From: Thermoguttaceae bacterium
GTDB lineage: Bacteria; Planctomycetota; Planctomycetia; Pirellulales; Thermoguttaceae
NCBI GenBank assembly: GCA_017652805.1
Contig: JAGCAH010000104.1
Coordinates: 1-34,412 of the forward strand
Direction of reading: 5' to 3'
Length of the DNA: 34,412 bases
Shown: positions 1-7,107 of the stretch, piece by piece
Position numbering within the stretch: the stretch's first letter is position 1
How the letters are laid out: each line of letters opens with the position of its first letter
Notes under the pieces: model-generated
What the model was told of the DNA's origin: nothing
Databases searched by the model: none
The model's input: only the letters and a program-made list of their open reading frames with translations
Made by a program: the position numbers and the translations under genes

Positions 1-643
1 GCTCGTTCAGAACGGGGCGACCCCAGTCGAGAACGACGCCGCGCCGCTGGTTTGCCTTTCCGCTTTCGGTCCGAAACTGGTTCTGAAACGAGGTGATCGA
101 CCTGCCGCGGCTTCGAATAATCTCCAGAGCTCGGATAATCCTCCGCGTGTCGTTCGGATGGAGCCGCGCCGCGTCGTCGGGCGCCCGTTCGGCGAGAAGC
201 CGATGGAGCGACCCCGGCTCGGCCGCCTCGCGCTCGGCAAGTTCGGCGCGATACGCCGCGTCGGCGGGGGGGCCTTCGAAAATCCCGCAGAGCGCCCCTT
301 TCAAATAGAGAGGCGTCCCCCCCACAAAGAGAACCCGCTTCCCCCGCGCGCGAATCTCCTCGCCGGCTCGCGCTGCGTCTTTCAAATAATTGGCCAGGGA
401 GTACTCCTCCCACGGATCGCAGACGTCGATCAGATGGTGCGGAACCCCTTCCCGCTCCCCGACCGTCGGTTTGGCGGTTCCGATATCCATCATTCGGTAG
501 ACCGCCATCGAGTCGAGCGAGACCACCTCGGCGCCAATCAGTTTCGCGAGTCTCACGCCGATCTTCGTCTTCCCCCCGGCGGTCGGTCCGGTCAGAAAGA
601 ACGCCTCGGCGATCGGAGGAATGGTTCCGTCCCTCTCGGTCAC
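1..643 (-). CDS. miaA: tRNA dimethylallyltransferase MiaA, C-terminus cut by window edge
   Basis: Transfers a dimethylallyl group to N6 of A37 in tRNAs reading UNN codons (i6A37), the first step of ms2i6A formation in the cytoplasm. I translated the minus strand from a GTG at 643. The first 214 residues show the P-loop GPTAGGKT (about residues 21-28), DSMAVYRMMDIGTAKP (the family's DSxQVYRxMDIGTAKP block), a VGGTPLYLK segment and HPNDTRRIIRALE, all in family order. Family length is about 300 residues, so roughly 90 are missing beyond base 1. The GTG start is chosen because GTGA overlaps the recQ stop codon by four bases, a translational-coupling arrangement. It is the last gene of a chain that also holds miaB, the next enzyme of the same pathway. 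Confidence 0.93.
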   Translation of the reverse strand, partial: MTERDGTIPPIAEAFFLTGPTAGGKTKIGVRLAKLIGAEVVSLDSMAVYRMMDIGTAKPTVGEREGVPHHLIDVCDPWEEYSLANYLKDAARAGEEIRARGKRVLFVGGTPLYLKGALCGIFEGPPADAAYRAELAEREAAEPGSLHRLLAERAPDDAARLHPNDTRRIIRALEIIRSRGRSITSFQNQFRTESGKANQRRGVVLDWGRPVLNE

Positions 644-2496
644 AGAAGCCCCTCCTCCCCCGGCGACTCGGCGATATATTCGGCGATCACGTCAAGGAAA
701 TCCTGACCGTACCGTTTCATCTTGTATTCGCCGACTCCCGAAAGTTCGAGGAGTTCCTCCCGCGTCATCGGTTTCCGTTCGGACATCTCCAGAAGGGTAT
801 TGTCGCTGAAAATAAGATACGGCGGCATGTGGTTTGCCGCGGCGAGCTCGGTTCGCCGGGTTCGCAGAAGATCGAACAGATCCGGATCGCCCCGGTCGAC
901 GCCGCGTTCCCGCATAGCGGCGCGCGATTTCTTTGGCGCGCGCTTTTTCGTTTCGGCCGACACGAAATCGATCAGTTCAAACGACTCATTCCCGCGCAGG
1001 ATCTCAAACCCGAGTTCGGCGGTTTGCGGAATCGGGTAATCGGTATCGGGCCGCATTCGAGCCGCCCCTTTGCAGACGAGCGCGTTAAAGAGGAAATGCC
1101 AATATTTTTTCGGCTTCTCCTTCCCGACCCCGTAGGTCGGAAGCGCGTCGTGCGCGAACTTCCGGATCCGTTCGGTCTTGGCGCCGACCAGCACGTCGAC
1201 CAGATGCCCGATCCCGAACCGGTTTCCGGTTCGCTGCATCGCCGAAAGCGCTTTCTGGGCGTCAACGGTCGCGTCGACGCGCTTGATCGCGCCGCGGCAG
1301 AAGTCGCAGTGTCCGCAGTTGTCGTTCGGGTACTCTTCCCCGAAATAGCGGAGGATCGCCTTGCGGCGGCACTCGTCCGACTCGGCGTAGCGGATCATCT
1401 GCTTGAGTTGCTCGCGGGTCACCTCGCGCGTTTGCGGATCCTCGTATTTCTCGATAAAAGAGTTTTGGAGCACCACATCCTGATACCCGAACAGAAGGAG
1501 ACACCGCGACGGCGCGCCGTCGCGGCCGGCACGGCCGGTCTCCTGGTAGTACCCTTCGATATTTTTCGGCAGGTCGGCGTGAATCACAAATCGGACGTTC
1601 GGTTTATCGATCCCCATTCCGAACGCGATCGTCGCCACCACCACCTGAATCCGGTCGTAGGTAAAAGATTCCTGAACGAGGTTCCGCTGTTCCGAGGTCA
1701 TTCCGGCGTGATACGGAAGCGCCTCGATCCCGTGCTTTTTGAGCATCAGGGCGGTCTCCTCGACCTTTTTACGCGTTCCCCGATAGATAATCCCCGGCTG
1801 ACCGTCGGCCGTTTTCAGAAAATCGAGGATCTGGCGGTTCAGGTCGTCTTTCCGAAGAACCGTATAGTCCAGGTTCGGCCGGTCGAACGAGGCGCGGACT
1901 TCAAAAGGATGCCGCAGACCGAGGCGCGACCTGATATCGTCGGCGACTCGGTCGGTCGCCGTCGCGGTGAACGCGGCAATCGGCGCGTCGGGAAAGAGTT
2001 CCGCGATCCGTCCCAGCTGAAGATAATCGGGACGGAACTGATGTCCCCATTCCGAAATGCAGTGAGCCTCATCGATCGCGAAAAACGAAATCTTATTATC
2101 GAGAAGCTTTTCGACGAACCCAGGGCTGTTGAACCGTTCCGGTGAGATATATAAAAGGTCGAGTTCGTTGCGCCGCATCGCGCCGAGCGCTTTCCCGTAT
2201 TCCGACGCCGATGTGGTCGAGTTGATCGTCGCGGCGCGAAGCCCCGTCTCGCGGGCCGAATCGACCTGATCTTTCATCAGCGAAAGGAGCGGGCTGATCA
2301 CCACGCAGACCCCTTCGAGCACCACTGCCGGGAACTGGTAGCAGAGTGACTTCCCCCCGCCGGTCGGCATGACGGCAAAGACGTCCTGGCCGCGGCAGAT
2401 CGCCTTAATGATCTCTTCCTGATAGGGGCGGAATGAACTGAACCCGAAGACCGATTTCAGCAGATTGGTCCCGAGATTATCCGGCTGCTGCGTCAT
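640..2496 (-). CDS. recQ: ATP-dependent DNA helicase RecQ
   Basis: A 3'-5' superfamily 2 DNA helicase for recombination and fork repair. The 618-residue protein has the full RecQ layout. The helicase core has the Walker A motif TGGGKS (45-50), the DEAH box in IDEAHCISEWGHQFRPDY (from about 141) and the QETGRAGRDG motif VI. The zinc-binding subdomain has CRRKAILRYFG followed by CGHCDFC (about 385-410). A winged-helix region follows, and the C-terminal HRDC domain includes LLELSGVGEYKMKRYG. Length matches E. coli RecQ (about 610). Its start lies inside the 3' end of miaB (20-base overlap) and its stop overlaps miaA, so it is translated as part of a miaB-recQ-miaA unit. No key residue looks missing. 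Confidence 0.96.
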   Translation of the reverse strand: MTQQPDNLGTNLLKSVFGFSSFRPYQEEIIKAICRGQDVFAVMPTGGGKSLCYQFPAVVLEGVCVVISPLLSLMKDQVDSARETGLRAATINSTTSASEYGKALGAMRRNELDLLYISPERFNSPGFVEKLLDNKISFFAIDEAHCISEWGHQFRPDYLQLGRIAELFPDAPIAAFTATATDRVADDIRSRLGLRHPFEVRASFDRPNLDYTVLRKDDLNRQILDFLKTADGQPGIIYRGTRKKVEETALMLKKHGIEALPYHAGMTSEQRNLVQESFTYDRIQVVVATIAFGMGIDKPNVRFVIHADLPKNIEGYYQETGRAGRDGAPSRCLLLFGYQDVVLQNSFIEKYEDPQTREVTREQLKQMIRYAESDECRRKAILRYFGEEYPNDNCGHCDFCRGAIKRVDATVDAQKALSAMQRTGNRFGIGHLVDVLVGAKTERIRKFAHDALPTYGVGKEKPKKYWHFLFNALVCKGAARMRPDTDYPIPQTAELGFEILRGNESFELIDFVSAETKKRAPKKSRAAMRERGVDRGDPDLFDLLRTRRTELAAANHMPPYLIFSDNTLLEMSERKPMTREELLELSGVGEYKMKRYGQDFLDVIAEYIAESPGEEGLL

Positions 2497-3880
2497 GACC
2501 CGACCCCGTGCCGCTGGAAGATTGAACTTTACCGAAAAGAGTAAACGGGGTCGAGCCGACGATATTCATCGTCTGAAACGTGCCGATCAGGGAATCGGGC
2601 CCGTCGAAGACGACAATCCGGTCGGTCGGAGTTCGTCCGGAGAGCTGACCTTCCTTCTTTCCGTGCCCGTCGACTAGAATTTCGACCGTCTCCCCCACCA
2701 GCGCGCGATGCGCCTCGGCGCTGATCGCGTCCTGAACCGCCAGCAGTTCGTTGTTTCGGCGGCGTTTCACTTCGTCGGGAACATCGTCGTCGTAGAGCTG
2801 CGCCGATTTCGTACCGGACCGCTGGCTGTATTTAAAGATGAACGAGTTCTTAAAGCGGGTATCGCGCACCAGGCGGACCGTCTCCTGAAACTCATCTTCC
2901 GTCTCGCCGCAAAAACCGACGATAAAGTCGCTGGTGATCGCCGCGCCGGGAATCGTCTCGTAGATTCGGGCGGTCAGGTCGCGGTACTCGGCGGCGGAAT
3001 AGTGCCGGTTCATCCGTTTCAAAACCGAGTCGGCGCCATGCTGGGCGGGAACGTGCAGGTACGGCACGGCGGTCGGAAGATCGCGAACCGCCTGAAGAAG
3101 CCGGTCGGTCATTCCGGTCGGGTAACTGCTCACGAAACGTACCCGCCGGATCCCGTCGATCGCGTCGATCCGTTCCAAAAGGTCGGCCAGAACCGCGGTC
3201 TTCCCCCCCTCGCTGTATTTATAGAGGTTAACCGACTGTCCCAGGAGGGTCACCTCGACGCACCCCTGGTCGGCGAGAGTTTTGACCTCGCGAACGATCT
3301 CGTCGGCGGGCCGACTCTGTTCCGGTCCGCGCACCGAGGGGACGATGCAATACGAGCAGAATCGGTCGCACCCGAACATAATCCGCACCATCGCCTGAAA
3401 GAGATGCGGACGCGTTTCGGAAAGGCGGATCGGGTCGTACTGACGGAAACTTTCGCGCACCGCGCCGGCCGACTCCCGTTTCCGGAACCGATCGATACTG
3501 ACCGCCATCTGCGGTCCTTCCCCCATCGAGGCGGCATCGACCAGATCGGGAAGCCGATCGAGCTGTCCCGGGCCGACCACCACGTCGACGTGGGGGGCGC
3601 GTCGAAAGATTCCCCAGCGGTCTTTTTGCGCCATACACCCGAAAACGCCGATCACGCCGTCGGGATGGAACGACTTCCAATGTTTCAGGCGGCCGAGCGC
3701 GCTGTAGATTTTCTCCTCGGCATGCTCGCGCACGCTGCACGTATTAAAAAGAATGACCTCCGCCTCTTTTTGAGAATCCGCTTTTGTGTACCCACGCGAA
3801 ATCAGAAGCGAAGCGGCCAGTTCGCTGTCGAGGACGTTCATCTGACATCCGGTTGTCACGATATAGAACTTCCTGTTCAT
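2477..3880 (-). CDS. miaB: tRNA-2-methylthio-N6-dimethylallyladenosine synthase MiaB
   Basis: Radical-SAM methylthiotransferase that converts i6A37 to ms2i6A37 in tRNA. The N-terminal UPF0004 domain carries the three auxiliary-cluster cysteines C12 (TTGCQMN), C48 (FNTCSVR) and C82 (FGCMAQ). The radical-SAM cluster motif is CDRFCSYC (C171, C175, C178). A TRAM-type domain ends the protein near residue 440, followed by a short Ser/Gly tail. The 467-residue length fits MiaB, and the spacing fits MiaB better than MtaB or RimO. The start ATG overlaps the stop of the upstream hydrolase (ATGA), and the 3' end runs 20 bases into recQ. The MiaA substrate-maker lies two genes downstream in the same chain. 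Confidence 0.95.
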   Translation of the reverse strand: MNRKFYIVTTGCQMNVLDSELAASLLISRGYTKADSQKEAEVILFNTCSVREHAEEKIYSALGRLKHWKSFHPDGVIGVFGCMAQKDRWGIFRRAPHVDVVVGPGQLDRLPDLVDAASMGEGPQMAVSIDRFRKRESAGAVRESFRQYDPIRLSETRPHLFQAMVRIMFGCDRFCSYCIVPSVRGPEQSRPADEIVREVKTLADQGCVEVTLLGQSVNLYKYSEGGKTAVLADLLERIDAIDGIRRVRFVSSYPTGMTDRLLQAVRDLPTAVPYLHVPAQHGADSVLKRMNRHYSAAEYRDLTARIYETIPGAAITSDFIVGFCGETEDEFQETVRLVRDTRFKNSFIFKYSQRSGTKSAQLYDDDVPDEVKRRRNNELLAVQDAISAEAHRALVGETVEILVDGHGKKEGQLSGRTPTDRIVVFDGPDSLIGTFQTMNIVGSTPFTLFGKVQSSSGTGSGHDAAAG

Positions 3881-4887
3881 CGGGCGACGCTCCCGGCATT
3901 AACGGCGCTGTGCGTCTCCATCCGAGCCAGACTGTTGAAAATGGTGTCCGAACCGGCTCCGAGGAGTTCCAGCGCGGCGCCGTCCCCCTTGAGATAAGCC
4001 GACCAAAAAAGGGTCGTTGCCGCGCGGATCACGTTCTGATAATCCGCGTCGGTCGACTTCAGACGCGCCCGAAGATGTCCGCTGTAAACCATATGGTCGC
4101 CGCCGTCTAAAATGACGTGGTACCGGTTGCTGTGAACCATGGCGTCGAACGGAATCCGCCGCTGCCAGGCGCGCGTCGAACCGACGATTCCGTCATCGCG
4201 CGTCCCGGCAATCGTCATACACGGAACCGTGATGTTTTCATAGACCACCTCGGCGTGGGCGGCGTCGCAGAAGACGGGCGGACTGAGCGGCGCAATCGCC
4301 GTCACACGCGGATCTTTCAGCGAAGGGCCCCCGTCGGGGGGGAGCTGACCGGCAACCAGGAGTGCGCCGAGCGCGCCCAGGTCGTTCCCCGAAGCGCCGA
4401 TCCGGGACAGGTCCATGATGGACGCGAAAGAGGTTGACTCGCTCCCCGGCGACGAAAGGCGGTCGATCACAAAGCTGATCGCCAGCGCGCGGTCGCGGGC
4501 ATTCCAGTATCGGCGATAGAGCTCGCGCAATTCCGAGACCGCGCGGATTCGACCCCGCCACTGCGCCTCGTCGGTTTCCGGATGATGGATAAAAATCGAG
4601 ATCAGGCCGCGGGAAGCCCACATATTCCCGAGATAGGCGAACTTTTCCGGCGCCCCTCCCAGTCCGTGCGAATAGATCACCACGGGCGAGAGCTCCTGCG
4701 TATCGGCGGGATAATAGACGAGCGCCTCGACCTTGAGCTCCGAATGGGAAGCGGACCAGGTAACCTGAGATTTCGCGACCGAGTAGACGGGACGGACGAA
4801 CTCGCTTTGAGCGGGCGAAACGGAAGAGAATCCCGCCGACGTCCCCGCCGCAGCTCCGATCAACCGAAGAAAATCACGTCGTAACAT
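3877..4887 (-). CDS. Tat-exported alpha/beta hydrolase with Asp at the nucleophile elbow
   Basis: Secreted alpha/beta-hydrolase-fold protein of 336 residues; substrate unknown. The N-terminus (RRDFLRLIGAAAGTSAGF) is a twin-arginine signal peptide. Recognisable fold elements are the oxyanion-hole segment SHGLGG (73-78), the elbow GNDLG (167-171), an acid-loop candidate GTRDDG (D231/D232) and the catalytic-His candidate GGDHMVY (H265). The related PAF-acetylhydrolase/dienelactone-hydrolase group normally has GHSFG at the elbow. Here the codon at 4383-4381 is GAC, so Asp169 replaces Ser. It may use an Asp nucleophile as in haloalkane dehalogenases, or be non-catalytic. The first gene of the chain, it overlaps miaB by four bases although no functional link is obvious. 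Its promoter leaves only a very short leader. Confidence 0.8.
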   Translation of the reverse strand: MLRRDFLRLIGAAAGTSAGFSSVSPAQSEFVRPVYSVAKSQVTWSASHSELKVEALVYYPADTQELSPVVIYSHGLGGAPEKFAYLGNMWASRGLISIFIHHPETDEAQWRGRIRAVSELRELYRRYWNARDRALAISFVIDRLSSPGSESTSFASIMDLSRIGASGNDLGALGALLVAGQLPPDGGPSLKDPRVTAIAPLSPPVFCDAAHAEVVYENITVPCMTIAGTRDDGIVGSTRAWQRRIPFDAMVHSNRYHVILDGGDHMVYSGHLRARLKSTDADYQNVIRAATTLFWSAYLKGDGAALELLGAGSDTIFNSLARMETHSAVNAGSVAR

Positions 4888-4901
4888 ATCTGTTCCAATC
4901 G

Positions 4902-4930
4902 AGTATGAGCCGAAACGGCGTTTCGGTCAA
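4902..4930 (-). promoter_or_regulatory. Sigma70-like promoter for the hydrolase-miaB-recQ-miaA chain, with palindromic spacer
   Basis: On the minus strand TTGACC (4930-4925), a 17-base spacer and CATACT (4907-4902) form a plausible promoter. The predicted start near 4896 leaves a leader of only about 8 bases before the ATG at 4887. The spacer and last bases of the -35 box hold a perfect inverted repeat, CCGAAAC-GGC-GTTTCGG (4910-4926), where a repressor could block polymerase. Confidence 0.55.
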
Positions 4931-5001
4931 CCGGCGGTTTGCGCTTCTGTCACCAAGCCGCGAAAAGAACCTTCGGGCATCACGGACGGGAAAAAACGAA
5001 G

Positions 5002-5088
5002 CGGATGAGGTGGGATTCGAACCCACGGACGGCGTAAACCGTCGCCGGTTTTCAAGACCGGTCCCTTCAACCACTCGGGCACCCATCC
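5002..5088 (-). tRNA. tRNA-Ser (anticodon UGA)
   Basis: An 87-base class II tRNA on the minus strand. The acceptor stem pairs GGATGGG with CTCATCC (one G-U), and the discriminator is G as expected for serine. The anticodon loop CTTGAAA is closed by CCGGT/ACCGG and gives anticodon TGA. A long variable arm (GACGG/CCGTC) is present, and the T arm is GTGGG-TTCGAAT-CCCAC. The 3' CCA is not encoded. Confidence 0.96.
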
Positions 5089-5099
5089 GAACTCCCCTC

Positions 5100-5127
5100 A
5101 TTTTAGAATCACGGGAAGAAATGTCAA
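5100..5127 (-). promoter_or_regulatory. Promoter of tRNA-Ser
   Basis: Minus strand TTGACA (5127-5122), 16-base spacer, TAAAAT (5105-5100). Predicted transcription start near 5093, five bases before the mature tRNA. Confidence 0.7.
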
Positions 5128-5202
5128 GCGCCCAAGAGGCGTTCCGTCTCCGTCCGCGACGGTCGAAACGCCGCCGGATCGGCGCTGTTTTTCACGCGCC
5201 GG

Positions 5203-6852
5203 TCAGTTCCCGTAAAGGGCCAGATGCCGGTAATAGACTTCCATGCAGTAGATCGAAAGGCAAGTCACATAAAGCCGTCCGCCGCCGAAGCAGTAGTCGT
5301 CGTCGGCCGGATCCCAGCTCCCCGCCTCGGCGCTTCCCTCCGGCACCTGATGCGCGGGAATCTCCCTGCTGAGCGCGCGATTCCACGTCTGCCAATAGTG
5401 GCTTCCCGCGCCGAGTTGCTTCAGCATCATCGACGCCGAATACCAACCGTAGACATTCGTCCGCCGCCGCGCGGCGGGGTTATCCCCTTTCGCGTTCGAC
5501 GGGTACCGAACGAGGTTTTTGGGCTGAATCAGGTTTTCCGCGCCGCGGACAAGATGCGGGTTCTGCCGATCCCAACCGAGATATTCGCGGCAGAGAAGCC
5601 CGGTCGCCGTCATCGAGGGGCGTTCGGACCGGTCGACTGTCGAATAAAAATAGTCGTCCCCGCCGTTGAGCGAAATCAGATCGAGGAACCCTTCGATCCG
5701 CTCGAACGTCTCGTCCGGCACATAGAGTCCGGCGGCGCGCGCCGACATGAGCGCCATCAGACACCAGCCGGTCACCGAAAGGTCGCTTTCGATCGACATC
5801 TCTTTCACGACCTGTTTCCGTTCCTTGTTCCGCACCAGAACCCAGTCGGTCCATTCTTCGACGTCGTAGCGCCACCCCCCCTGGCGGCGGTTCTGCCGTT
5901 CGACCAGATAGTCCACAGCCTTCTGCGCGGCGTTTAAGAGATCCTTCCCCTTTTCGCCCTTTTTTTCCATACCGATCAGTTCGCAGATCCCGATCGTGCA
6001 GATCGCCTGCGTATAGAAACGCCCGGTCGAGACCCCTTCGAAATCCCGAAAGAACGAGCCGTTCTCCCCCTGTTGTTTCAGAAGCCATTTCCACGCTTTC
6101 TTGACCTGCTGACGGTATTTTCCGGCGAACCGCGTGTTTCCGTCCCCCTGAAACGCCAGAAGCGCCAATCCGGTCGCGGCAGTGTGGTTGTCGGCCACCG
6201 CCCCGTCCCGATACGGTTCTTTCAGACTCCATGAACCGTCGGGGAGCTGCTGATTCTTCAGCCAGACCAGACCGCGGTTGACCGCGTCGATCGTCAGCTG
6301 ATTCCCGCCGTATTTCGAAAGGAGATCGTTCTTCGTTCCCGGGTCGGTTCGTCCGTCGAAAAGCGAGGTGATATCGATTCGGGAAGCTTCGGTCTGCGTC
6401 AGGAGCGAGTCGCTCTTTTCGTCGAAATCGAGTCGTTCCGGAGCGATCTGCTCGTCGATCTTTGTCTCTTCGGGCATCGTCAGCTCGTACTGTTCGGCAG
6501 GATTCGGGTCGGCATTCCCTTCATCGAGAGTTTCGACGTCGAGCTGATCCCCCAGTCGGTCGCTGAAGACCGCGTCGATCATCATCGGGTGTTTCACACG
6601 CGCCTGAAAGAAAACAAGCGCCAAAAGGATCAGAAAAACGATATTGATCACGCCGCTCAGAAGCGCCGACATGATCTTTTTCGGCAGAGGAACCGGCGCG
6701 GCGTTGCTTAGGATCGGTTCCCCTTCCGCGGCGCGGTCGAGAAACTCGGCGTCTTCCGAAGTCAGAACATAGGAACCCTCATCCCCGTTCTCTTCCGGCG
6801 GGAAAGGGGGCGGCAGATGATATTCCTGGTAAAAGGGGGGAAGTTCAGACAA
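5203..6852 (-). CDS. Membrane-anchored squalene-cyclase/prenyltransferase-like repeat protein
   Basis: A 549-residue single-pass membrane protein. Residues 1-55 are Pro/Glu-rich and presumably cytoplasmic. A hydrophobic segment spans about 61-83, an acidic linker follows to about 180, and then a large domain carries repeats of the alpha/alpha-barrel squalene-cyclase type. Examples are GLVWLKNQQLPDGSWSL, WLLKQQGENGSF and YLVERQNRRQGGWRY, each with the W-L-x(n)-Q-x-x-x-GS/W pattern. I see no intact DXDD catalytic motif of a hopene cyclase, so cyclase activity is not supported; this is better called a repeat-domain protein of unknown function. Such anchored proteins are common in planctomycetes. 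It stands alone between tRNA-Ser and sbcC, with its own candidate promoter about 120 bases upstream. Confidence 0.75.
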   Translation of the reverse strand: MSELPPFYQEYHLPPPFPPEENGDEGSYVLTSEDAEFLDRAAEGEPILSNAAPVPLPKKIMSALLSGVINIVFLILLALVFFQARVKHPMMIDAVFSDRLGDQLDVETLDEGNADPNPAEQYELTMPEETKIDEQIAPERLDFDEKSDSLLTQTEASRIDITSLFDGRTDPGTKNDLLSKYGGNQLTIDAVNRGLVWLKNQQLPDGSWSLKEPYRDGAVADNHTAATGLALLAFQGDGNTRFAGKYRQQVKKAWKWLLKQQGENGSFFRDFEGVSTGRFYTQAICTIGICELIGMEKKGEKGKDLLNAAQKAVDYLVERQNRRQGGWRYDVEEWTDWVLVRNKERKQVVKEMSIESDLSVTGWCLMALMSARAAGLYVPDETFERIEGFLDLISLNGGDDYFYSTVDRSERPSMTATGLLCREYLGWDRQNPHLVRGAENLIQPKNLVRYPSNAKGDNPAARRRTNVYGWYSASMMLKQLGAGSHYWQTWNRALSREIPAHQVPEGSAEAGSWDPADDDYCFGGGRLYVTCLSIYCMEVYYRHLALYGN

Positions 6853-6976
6853 CGATAAACTCCAAACGATTCCCGGAGCCTTTCCGCGCGTCCGGAAGGG
6901 AGGCGAAAAGGAAAAGGGACTCTCCCCAACCCCCGAAAGCGGACCGACCGCACGTGATGGTTATAGCTATTGGGGT

Positions 6977-7005
6977 ATTATACCCTATGCGGAATGAATC
7001 CCGAA
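6977..7005 (-). promoter_or_regulatory. Candidate promoter of the repeat-protein gene
   Basis: A perfect minus-strand TATAAT (6982-6977) sits 17 bases below a weak -35 (TTCGGG). The -10 lies in the palindrome GGTATTATACC. The predicted leader is about 118 bases. The -10 is convincing; the -35 is not. Confidence 0.4.
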
Positions 7006-7033
7006 CGGCAATTTGACGCGCGCGCCATCCCAT

Positions 7034-7081
7034 AAAAACGGGCGGAACCGGGCGCGGAAATCCCGCGCCTCGGCTCCGCCC
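7034..7081 (-). terminator. Rho-independent terminator of sbcC
   Basis: On the minus strand GGGCGGA...TCCGCCC (outer arms at 7040-7046 and 7075-7081) encloses an inner stem GGCGCGG/CCGCGCC, followed directly by a T-run (complement of AAAAA at 7034-7038). It lies 27 bases beyond the sbcC stop. Confidence 0.75.
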
Positions 7082-7107
7082 GGCAAGCCGACTTTTCGGA
7101 AAAAGGA

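Noticed and set aside
829-2145. 438-codon plus-strand open frame opposite recQ
   Set aside because: Antisense shadow of recQ in GC-rich DNA; product is Arg/Gly/Pro-rich with no family pattern, and the opposite strand encodes a complete RecQ.
5203-6852. Squalene-hopene cyclase
   Set aside because: No DXDD motif or full set of QW repeats; membrane anchor and acidic linker are atypical.
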